Assembly: GCA_948150685.1 (NCBI GenBank) | Contig: OX411310.1 | Coordinates: 41,255,599-41,319,598, forward strand | Reading direction: 5' to 3' | DNA: 64,000 nucleotides | Origin: Rhaphigaster nebulosa | Taxonomy: Eukaryota > Arthropoda > Insecta > Hemiptera > Pentatomidae | Shown here: one piece after another, positions 1 through 11,400 of the stretch | How the letters are laid out: every line of letters begins with the position of its first letter | How positions within the stretch are numbered: position 1 is the stretch's first letter | The notes under the pieces: generated by a model | Databases searched by the model: none | Seen by the model: the letters and a program-made list of their open reading frames with translations, nothing else | Told to the model about the DNA's origin: nothing | Program-made: the position numbers and the translations under genes

Positions 1-71
1 GGAGCGTAAAGAATGTTTTCAAAACAAACTATATTTATTTGTTTGAAATCTTTATGTTACATAATATATTG

Positions 72-73
<2 letters not shown>

Positions 74-133
<60 letters not shown>
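74..133. repeat. (TA)n microsatellite
   Basis: About 60 bases of uninterrupted AT dinucleotide. It is the first of eight such arrays in the window. Confidence 0.97.
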
Positions 134-135
<2 letters not shown>

Positions 136-1145
136 TTATTAATACGTTTAATTTATATCCTGTACCTAATTATAAATACACAAGCCCTCTTATCGTAACT
201 TTCTCCTCCTTTTAATAATGTTCAACTTGAAAGCTCAATTAACCTCTTGTTTAATTGAATGGATCATTTAACTGCAATCTCCTAGTTAAACAATCAAGTT
301 AATGATTGTAGATTACGTATTGACTTTTCATCCAATGAAAATTAAACAGAGTGAAAATAGGTTAATAATACTATTACAACTGTATTAATACAATAATAAA
401 TTAGTATTATTATTAAGTAGATAATCAATTAATAGTAAATGAAAACTTATTCTTTCTGCATTAGTAATTAATTTTGAAATACGAATTAATTGACCTATTA
501 ACTATACTAATTATTAGTGATTAATGTTGATGATTAATCAGTTAATTTTTAAAATGTCCAATTACAATTATGTTGTTCGTGCAGCTATAATTTTATTTTT
601 ATTATTATTTTAAATCAATCTCTTTGCATGTCTCAAAAATATCGCATTAGATATTTCTAAAAACGTTAAAAATAAATTCGCTTTCCTACTAATAAATTTT
701 AAAATTAAAGAACGGATTTAATAATGCTTAAATTGGACAATAATCTAATTAATAGATCGCTAGTTAAATATCTATAGCTTACGAGAATTGAAATAAATTT
801 CGTATTTCTGAAAATATAAAATTTTGAATTCCAAACTAAGTTGACAACTTTGATAATTCATATGGTTTATATTATGTTTCTCATGTAAATTTTGATTTTA
901 TATAGAATTTTATTATTGCTCCTTTATGATCAGTCCCCTTTACAATTTATTGCATTCACTTTATTGCTCACATATTTTGACTGGCTCTAAAATTGACGTC
1001 AGTTTTGGATGTTCCCATTTCTTGGACAGGTTTTCGGCTTTTCGAAATCTACTTACTTCATTTCATTTATATTTAAAACATTTTTTTTAAATATTATTAT
1101 ATATCTAATTTACGGTTATTATTTGTCAGATTTATAGTTCATTTA

Positions 1146-1493
1146 TTATATGTCAAGAACCTGTATTGGGCGTTTAAATTTTAAATATTTATACCTTTTA
1201 AAACATAACGTTTTCAGAATATAAATTATATCTTTTTTATTCATAACTGTCGCTAACCTGTGACAATAATTATACATCAAACCTTGGTCCCCGCCCTGAT
1301 AAAGCCCACTAATTTTCTCTACTGGGTCTAGATAAAATCTGTGCAAAACCAGGAATTGAAGCTGGTTCGTCACTATGTTAAGATTACCTCGCTCCCAGAG
1401 CATTACATACCATATCGTACTTTTATTTATATGAAATAAACAATTTAATTTATTAAAACTACATATCATACTTTCCGATCGTAATATATTCAA
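1146..1493 (-). other. Unrecognised open frame, 115 codons
   Basis: This minus-strand frame has a fairly balanced composition around WERGNLNIVTNQ, in a region where most frames are closed by AT-rich stops. There is no signal peptide, membrane segment or known motif, and I see no splice partners. It could be chance or a relic of a mobile element. Confidence 0.15.
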
Positions 1494-1680
1494 AATAACA
1501 AATACTGTTGATTGATATATGAAATTATCAAAATTAAAGGATGTTTTATTCTAATAGTATTGCAATTGTATTAACTATTAATTATCTAACATACTTCTTT
1601 TCTTATATACATCATTTTAATAAAAACTCGTCCATTGATAATTTTCATTATTCCTTAGTTATTCATTCCACGGTAAATTA

Positions 1681-1740
1681 TTTTTCTGATAATCATTAAA
1701 TTATAATTATTTTTCTGATAATCATTAAATTATAATTATT
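1681..1740. repeat. 29-bp unit repeated in tandem, two copies
   Basis: The unit starts tttttctgataatcattaaa at 1681 and recurs identically at 1710. Confidence 0.9.
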
Positions 1741-2937
1741 TTATGCAATTTTATGAAAATAAATGATGAAATATTTTATAATTTGAATTTTTTTTAATGT
1801 GTTAACAGAATAAACATGTTTGCAGACTTGAGAATGGCTGTAGATAGCCAAAGGTCTTGTAAAAAAATAAATTAAAATAACAATTATTGGTGACTATTGT
1901 CTTATAATTAAACGCCAATCTATCATGGCACCTAAAGATAGAAATAGGACTAGAAAATATTATTATTATCATTATTCATATTGTAACGCAACAAAGTTCT
2001 GGATAAAAGATATAAATAAAATATATTTCCTTTATTTATATAAATAATTTTTATTCGATCCTATGTAATTACCTATGCAACATTTACCTGGTTTGATTAT
2101 GTTTCTTACTTCTTTATTCAGAGGCAATGGTTCAATTTCTGGTACTTCTGAGAATTTTTACTGAATGATTAAGTATAGTCAAACGTAAAAATATAATTTG
2201 TTAACTACTTTAAAAACGAAAAAAATAATAATTAGATACTTCGATTTGGGGGGATGACGCAATATGGATTTGTTTTGCTGATACAATTTTTCCTCAAAAT
2301 CATATTTTTATTTATTGTTTCTTTCAAGTCTGGAATAACTTTTTTTTTTATCTTCTAGAGCTCTGTTGAAGCAATTACAGTGCAATATTTCTGCACTTAT
2401 AGAATGTTACACTTTAACCCAGTTTTGCTTGAGTGGCAGCTATCGACAGTCGTGACATCCTATTTAGGCTCAAGATCGGGGATTCTCCTCTAGCTCTATA
2501 ACTGTTGAAAGAGACGGAGAGGGTGCTAGGATACAGGACATGACAGGGAGGAAGGTTTGAACCTCTGCCAGCAGCTCTTTTTTACACCGGCCCATGTGGT
2601 GCTGAAAGAGAGGACCCTTTTAATCACTTCCTTCGGACCAAATTCCTTCCCAAATGGTTCTTAGAGCCATTGTCTATAATACCTGTTAAATAATAAATAT
2701 ATCTAGGTCATAGAATAATAATTATTAGTTGTTTTTTTTTTTTAGATTTTATTTTATTAATGTCAATAAAATTCTTCTACGGTGTTCCTGTGTTTTGAAA
2801 CATTTTATTCGAAAATAAGTAAAAATTAATAACGTAATAATGTATGGGATTTATAAGATTGGATCCAGGTCGTTGTTCCTATAATATTGGGACATTTTAT
2901 TGCTTCTTCTGGATATCTTGTCCAGCCTGTTCTCATC

Positions 2938-2990
2938 TCTCCCACTCTCTCACTCTCTGCCTCTCTCACTCTCTCTCTCTTTCTCTCTCT
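2938..2990. repeat. CT-rich simple tract
   Basis: A run of tctc/cact repeats, the usual imperfect pyrimidine microsatellite. Confidence 0.85.
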
Positions 2991-3366
2991 ACTACACACG
3001 CCTTCTTCGATTTAAAGCCATAATACTACGGAAGCTATTCGAATGTTGAACTCTTTAAATTTGAATTTCTATTTCCCTGATGTCTTACAGATGTGTCTAT
3101 ATCAGACAGGTTTCCTTACAAATATTCCAGATATTTTAATAAGCGCTGGTTTATTTCGAGAGAATTTTTATTGTTTATTCATAAAATTCGTGCCTGGTTA
3201 TCAGTGTTCAACTATGCTCTACAGGTTTATGGCGTTTATATTTTAATGCACTGTGGATGTTATTTTTATTTTGAAACTAACTGATATATTTACTAAAATT
3301 AAGAAATTTATTTACCAATATTTTTATTTTATATTAGCACGGTTACTTTCTATACATTCCATTTTA

Positions 3367-3370
<4 letters not shown>

Positions 3371-3404
<34 letters not shown>
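3371..3404. repeat. (TA)n microsatellite
   Basis: Thirty-four bases of TA dinucleotide. Confidence 0.95.
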
Positions 3405-3407
<3 letters not shown>

Positions 3408-3655
3408 TAGAATACAGAAGTACTACCATTATTGGACACGTTGCGATAAAACTCTATTTTTAATAAGGAGCACTAATCAACTCGTTGATAGCAAGTAATT
3501 TTTAATTGTTGATTTAATTGAAAGTGACTTTTGACGTCTCGTTAGAAGAATAACATTTTAGATTATGTTTTTTTTTTTTTAATTAATATATTTTTTTATT
3601 TATCTTGTTTTTATTTAAAGAAATAATACAAAAAAACATAAAAAAAAAATTACGC

Positions 3656-3934
3656 CAGTGATTCTCAAAGTGGGTGCCCCGATATTTTTAAATAATTAAA
3701 TTTGCATTAAAATAATAAACTAAATTAAATAAATCATGAAACATTTATACAAAATTAATATTGTTTTTGTTTTTTTTACAAACAATTCTATGTTTCTCGT
3801 GTTTACATTTTATTTATTTTTATGGTGTACTATTTTATTTATAAAAATAAATAACAATAATAATAGCAGGTATATCGTGAATTTAGTTTAATAATTCCAG
3901 TGTACCGCCAGGCAAACATGTTTGAGGATCCCTG
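3656..3934. mobile_element. hAT-like MITE, about 280 bp
   Basis: The left end reads cagtgattctcaaagtggg. The right end, read on the other strand, is cagggatcctcaaacatg, so the two ends form imperfect inverted repeats of the kind seen on many insect hAT MITEs. The interior is AT-rich and non-coding. The right end closely matches the right end of the copy finishing near 6173. A clear 8-bp target duplication is not visible. Confidence 0.5.
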
Positions 3935-4880
3935 GGTTACTCAAAAAAGTTTAATACACAGAAATATAATTGTTTTTCATTTTAATTTTCTTGTTTTCAT
4001 TTATTTTTGAACATTTTAAGGTATTAATAGTTACTGTAAAGTTGTTATTACATCAATTTACTCAAGTATTTAAGACTGTTGAATTTTGTGAAATCAAAAT
4101 TTCAGAACCGTCCAAACATATTAGCGATCGTCAATAAAGATATGCTCGGTTGTAATTATTTTTTTTTCGCACTAACGTATTTATTTATTGTGAAGAGAAA
4201 AAAAAATCTTGGTGCAAAATGAGTTCTACCGAAGCTAAGTCAGTGATTATGAATCATATATGAATTTTAAAAATGGCGTTATTTAGACAAATCTAAAAGT
4301 TAATCCGTCAAAATATATTATATTTTTTTAAAACTTAAGTGAAATAAATACTAATATCGTGGTAGTTTTAAGAGTAATTATATATAAAACATATTTTTCT
4401 GTAAAAAGTTAAATGTCTGGCCTATTAATTCTTTATTAAGATTTATAAAATTATTATCATTGCTTTCTCTATCATCTTTTTATTTTTATCCATGTTTACA
4501 CTATTTTCTTTTTTGTGCTTTATAAGACAATTTTTATTGGTATACTTATGTGCTATGAATAAATATTCTTAAGTGCTAAGATTCGGTTCTGAAGATACCT
4601 TAATTGGTGTTACGCTGACAAAGTTGCTACAAATATTTCAATAAATACAAAATACTATAGAATAATAGCAATTAGCATAATTATAATATTTGATGTATAT
4701 TTACAGTTTTATTTCCACTTTATATTTTTTTTTAAATTAATAGATACTGTGACTCGTGGTAGTTGTAAAACATGCCTCCTGGATTAAATACTATGGAACT
4801 GGTATAGAAAAAAAAAATATTAAAGTGTCAATTATTATTATATATTTTTATGGTGTCAACGTTAATTTTTCGTGGTTGAA
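3935..4880. other. AT-rich non-coding stretch
   Basis: I see no gene, tandem repeat or element end here. Confidence 0.5.
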
Positions 4881-5400
4881 TTAAGAGCTTACGAAGTTGT
4901 TCGTTACATGTAACTTTGTAAAAGGCTTATGTAAATCATTTAAGCGATGTAGTATGTATATTAGAAACAATTTTCTGCTTCTTATGAAAAGTAAATGCGG
5001 ACAATTTCATAAACAACTCCCCCTAGCTGCAAACGTGTTTCCAACTTGTAAAATATATAAAGATACGATGACCTCCTCGGGTTACTAAACAAAAAGACAA
5101 GACAATATTATTAGTGGTGGAGAACTTGGGGACTCTGTATTAATAACATTAAGGAATTATCTTGCCAGCTCTACCGCTTCCCCTCATGATTTATCAGGAA
5201 AATAATTCTGTCCCTGCCGCGAGCCTGAGTTAGAGTCCCTCGTAAATCGGCGGGGTGCTTATGAATTAACCATGAATAATAAAATCAGCGTGCTCCGTCG
5301 ACTCACTTACATAAATAAACAGTCACCAGTTCTGGACTTCTCGTGAAGTTCATCTTCACCTGCCTTCGCCCGTCCTTCTTCCGTCTTCTTTTTTACAACC
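4880..5400. promoter_or_regulatory. Candidate cis-regulatory island upstream of visible ci exons
   Basis: This block is markedly less AT-rich and of higher complexity than its surroundings. It has no sustained open frame and contains several homeodomain-like cores (for example gaattaaccatgaataat near 5262). The position, in DNA that is probably a ci intron, makes an enhancer plausible. No conservation test was possible, so this is inference from composition. Confidence 0.25.
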
Positions 5401-5529
5401 GGAGACAGTTGTCTAAATGAGTGTTACAAGTGTCAACTACAAATTAATCCGATTATTAGATTAATATAAAATAAAAATTAATTGGAAAACGTATATAACG
5501 CATTAAAGCCTATAAATAATTGTAATTTA

Positions 5530-6173
5530 TTAGAGAATGGTGTCTCAAACCCTGGGGGTTTCAAAGGAAGGTGCCGCATTAAAGCCATCATCATTTTTTT
5601 TTTTTTTTTTTATTACATCTTTATATTTTTGCTTTATTGTGAACCTTTGTAATCGACTAGGAAAAAGAAAAAATTAAAATCCTCAACATTTGGGGTTTTA
5701 CGTTTCAAGATACGTAGAATCCAAAAATCGAATAAAAAATTCTGTCCGTCTGCCCTTCGAGGTTTTTCTCCGAGACAACTGGACCGCTTTTTTTTTAGAT
5801 TTTGCACCAAAGTCAGAGATCACCCCAGGATGATTCCTGAAACTCGACAATACCGTCCGCCATGTCGTATCAAAATGATGGCTGAGGTTTCAAAGGTTTC
5901 ATACGCTCACATCTCGGCCATTTATGAAGATAGAAGAAAAATATAAAGTGTTTTAAAATCATTATACCAAAGCCTTTAAAAAAAAAAAAAAATCGGATGT
6001 ATAATTATTTGCAAATAATAAACCATAATGTAGTAATTTGCAACGTTTTTATGTCCCTATTTCATTTATTTCCACGGTCAATTAGCAAAAAAATAATAAT
6101 AATGGGGTTTTCGTGATTTTTATCTCACTCAATTTCAGTGTTCCGTCATGCAAACAAGTTTGAGAATCACTGT
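5530..6173. mobile_element. Composite of dispersed repeats with hAT-like right end
   Basis: The left side (gtctcaaaccctgggggttt near 5540) and the right side (gtttgagaatcactgttc near 6150) resemble ends of the MITE at 3656-3934. The block at 5697-5725 contains acgtttcaagatacgtagaa, which recurs in reverse near 61149-61174 and 61280-61312, so the interior belongs to a second dispersed family. Confidence 0.4.
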
Positions 6174-6309
6174 TCTAACCTAATGTAGAGTTTCACAGCA
6201 TCAAAATTAGTATATAATTAAATACAAATAATATAATAATAGTGTAACAGTTAAATCTCGATTACTAGAATTAGAGAATAATTATTTAATAAGACTTGTG
6301 TTATAATAA

Positions 6310-6650
6310 AGCGTTCTTAATAAGTCAACTCACAAGTGGTAGATACTGAACGCGTTTCTCCGCGCGGAGAAGTTCGTTATCGCCTTCCAGACGACTGGAG
6401 TCGCAGAAGAAGAGAATATGATGTCGGGGCCAGGGTTTATTGTAGGAACATTTATGGCCATTGTAAAGGGGCCGACAAAGAGAACACCTTTTCACAACTA
6501 ATTGACACATCCCACTCCGTTCTCTCTTCTTTATTGGGCCCCTTCTTATTGTACCTCTTGTATCTGTCTGTCTGTCTCACTACCGCTCTCTTACGGCTCC
6601 TTTTGTTTCTGTACCAATTCCACCTCCGGGATAAACTTTAAGATGAATCC
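6310..6650. promoter_or_regulatory. Second candidate regulatory island before ci
   Basis: A complex, GC-richer patch with a Cdx/Abd-B-like site (tttatggccattgtaaagg near 6450) and tgtctgtctgtctc at 6565. One frame is open for 101 codons, but it has no splice signals that join the ci frame and its peptide resembles no Gli N-terminus. It is probably non-coding and may be regulatory. Confidence 0.22.
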
Positions 6651-8273
6651 GAAGGGTTTTTACATATGTTTTAACTATAAGCTAGCTATTCACATCGTTA
6701 CCTTGTGTACTTCAATAGTAGTCTATATCAACACTGAGGGTTAATACTATTCAGTCTCTTCTGAATAACTAAATTTAAAAAAAAACGCTCTTGATAATAA
6801 TATTGTACTATTTTAAAAATAGCAAATACGTGTACAATATTCCTTGAAAACTATAACAATTGGAAAGGATCTATCAACAGATATGATAGTAAACGTAACT
6901 ATATTATAGCTATAAGAAACTATTATTTTAAAATCAATCAATATTATTTTGTTGTTGCTTCATGCTCGTATTTTCTTGTTCTATTATCATAACCGTACAA
7001 TTTTTATTTGATTTTTTTTTTTAAATCTTACCTTATTTACACGTTTTGGGGCCCCTAAGTGTACAAACACATCATTTTTTTTTTTTTTTTAAATTCGTAT
7101 ACCTACTTTTATAGTTTCATTGGTATCGGTATTTAGATATACTGTATAATTTTTGGTAGTTATATTTTACTCCTCAAAGAGATATCAGAAAAAAAAATTA
7201 ATCTTTTTGAATTTATTCGTTTCACTTCTTTCTCTGAGCTTTTCTTAGGTTCATATTCAAAATGCGAAAACCTTTAATTCGGTATTAAACAAAATATCTT
7301 TTCTGTTTGGTGCATGTAATATGTACACCAATATATACTGGTTTTCTGTAATTAAAAAAATATATATTGTATTTTTTTTAATTTCAGAAAACCTATATTT
7401 TTTTCTACAATTTTTTATATTTTTGTATAATCGTCTCTTAATATTTTTTTTTTCTTTTTCTTATTTAAGTGATACAGTTTTGAAGAAATAAAGTTTGTTT
7501 TATATTTATTCAATACGGATTATTTTTAGTAATACAGAAATATCAAAATCATAGTTATCAAGTTACTCCAGTAAGAGTTTGTGAATCAATTCATTAATAT
7601 CATAATAAGGAGAAAAACAAAAAAATTAAAATTCGAAATAACATTTTAAAATTTTAGGGATAATACTTATTGAATCAATTCAATAGACTTGGTTGGTTTT
7701 TGAAAATTTAAATACCTTTTTTGTTTTGTTTTTTTAACCCAAGGTTTAAAAGTTTTGTAAAATAATGTCCAAAATCAATCTCCTGTATTGCACCATTGAC
7801 ACATTTTAAGATTTTTCTGATTATTTTATTTTAATTTGATCATTTTTTCATACCTGTCCACATGTATTATAATGTTTAAAAATTAAAATATATTTTTAAA
7901 AAATAACTAAAATCACCGTTATAGTTAACGAGCAGATGAGTGACAAATATTGAAAAAAAAATAATTCAAGTACTGTTTTAGAAATCATCACGAATTTCAA
8001 ATAGGCTGTTTAAAAAATATAATTATAGATAAAAATATTTATAAAGACCTTTAAAAGTAATCTTCCTAACTAAAAAGCAATGATTTTGATGGATATAAAT
8101 CTTTTTGAATTTGTATCACGTCAACCAGTCGAAAAACAGATGTTTGGTCTCTTCTTTATACCTTTTAGATTTTGTTTCCAATTTTTTCTTTATAAATTAT
8201 ATTTTAACTCCTATTTATAATACATATTTTAATTATATAATTATTAATAGAGTTTTTCTTTGTTGTGTTGCAG
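6651..8273. other. AT-rich intron sequence ending in ci splice acceptor
   Basis: Poly-T-rich DNA without recognised elements. It ends in a pyrimidine-rich tract and ttgcag immediately before the first visible ci exon. Confidence 0.5.
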
Positions 8274-8416
8274 GTTGGGGTCTGGAGGAGGTGACCTGAA
8301 CCTCCTCCTCAGCCGTAGCCGGTTAGGCCCCACAGACTACCCACCATACCGTCTCAACCCATACATGGAACTCTATTCGTCCCTCCACCATACCAGCCCG
8401 ACGACATCCCTGCATG
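8274..8416 (+). CDS. ci: ci exon: PYMELY block (first visible)
   Basis: Preceded by ttgcag and followed by gtaagt. It encodes DYPPYRLNPYMELYSSLHH, which aligns with the NPYMEHYL segment of vertebrate Gli2/3. It enters with one base of a split codon and leaves in phase 1. Confidence 0.9.
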
Positions 8417-11400
8417 GTAAGTAATTAACATATAATTTATAGTATTTATAAGTTAAAATGGAGCTTAAGAACAACGAAATAGGATGAGCGTACCAGTATT
8501 GGGCATAGGAATCACACTAAAAAAAAATTTGTTCTTAAATAATTAACAATTTAAATATTAAAAAGAACAACACTAAATAGTGTCTCTCAATTTAATTAAA
8601 TTGATAGGATACGCTATCTAGTTTCAGTTTTTTGAACTAACATAGCATATAAATACAAAGGAATTGTTATACCTCCTTCGTAATTCAGATTCAGTTTTTT
8701 AGTCAGAAAACCTCACTACATTGTAATTGTACTTATTTTTTGTTTCCATTTTTGTATTCCATCATGTTAAAACTAATACTGTTTAATAATAAATTTTGTA
8801 ATTTATTTTAATCTATATTTTTTGTAATTTAACTTTGTTTGTAATTTTTAATTTTTTTGTAAATTTAGTACAGTTAATTAACATCATAGCTTTTTTCTGT
8901 TTGTTTTTTTAGCAAAAACATTGCGTTCTTAGTAAATTAATTGATGGTTTTCCCTAAATAATCAATTTTATTCATTTTCTACCTGTACTGAAAAAATCTC
9001 ATTTTTATACCTCGTTTTAAAGTATTACATACTGTTAAAAAAAAAAAAAAAATCTGACATTTTTATTATCTAAATCTGTTAGTACCAATATTACGTGAAT
9101 TTCACGTCACTTTCTATTGCTAATACAGAGCATCATTTCTGTGATTGTTTACTTTTTTGTATATTTTATTTTTTGCTGATTGTGAGGAATGTTTACTAAT
9201 TAATTTATACTCTTCTTATCATTTCGTTTTGATTGATTTTGAAGCACTAAAAATATTGTATCCCCATTACATAGATAATTTGTTAAATAATTTATTAATT
9301 TGTATTTAATAACTACTTATATTAATAATTAGTATTTTTATTGGAATGACTATAAACAATCAGAAATTATAATCTATATCAATAATAATGAAATAAAATA
9401 CTATTTTAAAATACTAAAGTGTTTCAGTTATACTGATCGTTTATTCAGTTATTTAATTTTTTATTCTTTTAATAGTTACTCATATCAATTAATTGACAAT
9501 ATGTAAATTAACATACTGAATAATAATTTTTTATAAATTAATTTATTCTTCAACAAATACTAAGCCCACAATGCTTTGATGTAATGGGTAAGTGTATTGA
9601 TAACTGCTATTAAAAATATCTTTTCCACCTTATACAAAATATTTTGTCCTTAGGAAATAACTTTTGTGTAAATTATAAATTTAATATTTTTGTAAATATA
9701 ATTTAATAATAATTTATTACATTGAAAACATATCCTGTTGCACTGAGATTTGTTTTCTGTTTAAATAAACAACAACTTTTATATTGTCATTGAAATCAAA
9801 ATCTTTTTATGAAAAAGGAAAATAGCATATAATTTTTGCTACTAAAATAGTTGTATATAAACATTAATGAAATGTAATCGTATTTAAAATACTTGTGATT
9901 TTAGCATGTTATTTTATACAGCTAGCCTACAAAATCATAAATAGCATTCCTCTCAAAGATTTATGCTTTCTTTATAAATAACAAAAAATGGTCACGACCA
10001 TCTTTAATCTTTTATCAGTTTCATAAACAGCTCAATCATGAAGCATATTTTTCAAGCATTCTTAAGATAAGTATTATAGACCTGAGGAAATGGTACAATA
10101 GCTTAGTACAGGAAGGATATGGTGGAGTGATGTGGGCCCATTGTCATAACGTTGCTACCAGATATCTACTCTTTGTTCGTAATATCAATGAGCCATATGT
10201 TCCTTAATTTTTAAAAGAACTGTAGTTTTTTGTAATTCATGCATCTAACATATATCGCTAGTTAGAAAGTTTTTTTTTTTTTAAGGACTTACAACTATTT
10301 TATCGTACAAGTTTGTACCATTATTGTTTCCAAATCCTAAAAATTTGTTATCAGCATATCGTGTACTGGAATTTCATCTGATTAATAACTGTTTGAGCAT
10401 TATTAAAGTTTCTATTTGATTCTTGCTTCATTATTTAATCTTATGAAACAATCCTCACAGGATTATAATATTTTAATATATTTAAAATAAGCCATTGAAT
10501 AAATCATTGAATTTTGTTTTTATAATATAATTCATTTTCTCCCTGCCTTAATAAGGGCAATATTGTTATTTATTCTTTTATTTTTTTTCTCCCATAGGGT
10601 TAGGCCTGCCTGGAGAATACCTCACCCCTAGAGGTTGTACCTTGACAGATCTTCAACAGCCACCTTCCACTCTTACCAGTTCTGAACTACCATTTCCACT
10701 TGACAGTAAGAGTTATAAACAATTTAGTTACAGAAATTTGTATTTTTTTTTTGTATTTTTATTTATTTAAAAATTTTAATTAACTAAATAGGCAGTCGAT
10801 TGGCAAGCCCTCGCCCTCCTCGCCAGTCAAGGAAAAGAGCTCTCTCAGCCTCACCCTACTCTGATCTAGATCTCAACTCAATGATAAGGTTTTCACCTAA
10901 CTCGCTTGTCTCAATTGTCAATGCTTCTAGAAGTTCTAGTGCAGCAAGTGGATCTTATGGCCATCTTTCCGCAGGTAAGCTTCATATACTATAAATTTGT
11001 TTGAAATTGAGGTTTCGGACACTTATAATTTCTTACTTTTTCTTTCCATGATTTTCTATGTTTAGTGTATCAATAAATTTTTTAAAACATAGTTCAGTAT
11101 AAACATCTGAATTTGAAAATATGTTAGTTTTTGTCACAATTAATTTATTTGTTCTGAATTATTATTATTTACTTTTTTATTATGTTAGTTTAGATGTTAG
11201 AAACAATGTGAAATAATAAATTAAAATTATGAAGGTACCTTGAGTCCAGCGTTGAGCATGCACCATCCTGGTATGGGTCCTCATCTTCAACAAATACAGG
11301 CCCATCTTCTCAGATCTAATGGCTTGCTTCCACCGCTGACTCCTCAACCTCCAGGCACTTTCCAACCACTGCAACCAGAAGCTACTAAAGTTGAGGTAAA

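Larger units (their letters stand above)
134..3655. other. AT-rich non-coding stretch, probably ci intron or upstream DNA
   Basis: I see no convincing coding exon. The stretch holds a 29-bp unit repeated twice (1681-1740), a CT-rich tract (2938-2990), a (TA)n array (3371-3404), and a somewhat less AT-rich patch at 2390-2660. A minus-strand open frame of 115 codons (1146-1493) has no motif I recognise. Because the first visible ci exon begins inside a codon, this DNA most likely lies in a large ci intron. Confidence 0.55.

Noticed and set aside
6336..6641. 101-codon frame as a possible upstream ci exon
   Set aside because: The peptide resembles no Gli N-terminal block and no donor/acceptor pair joins it in phase to the exon at 8274.
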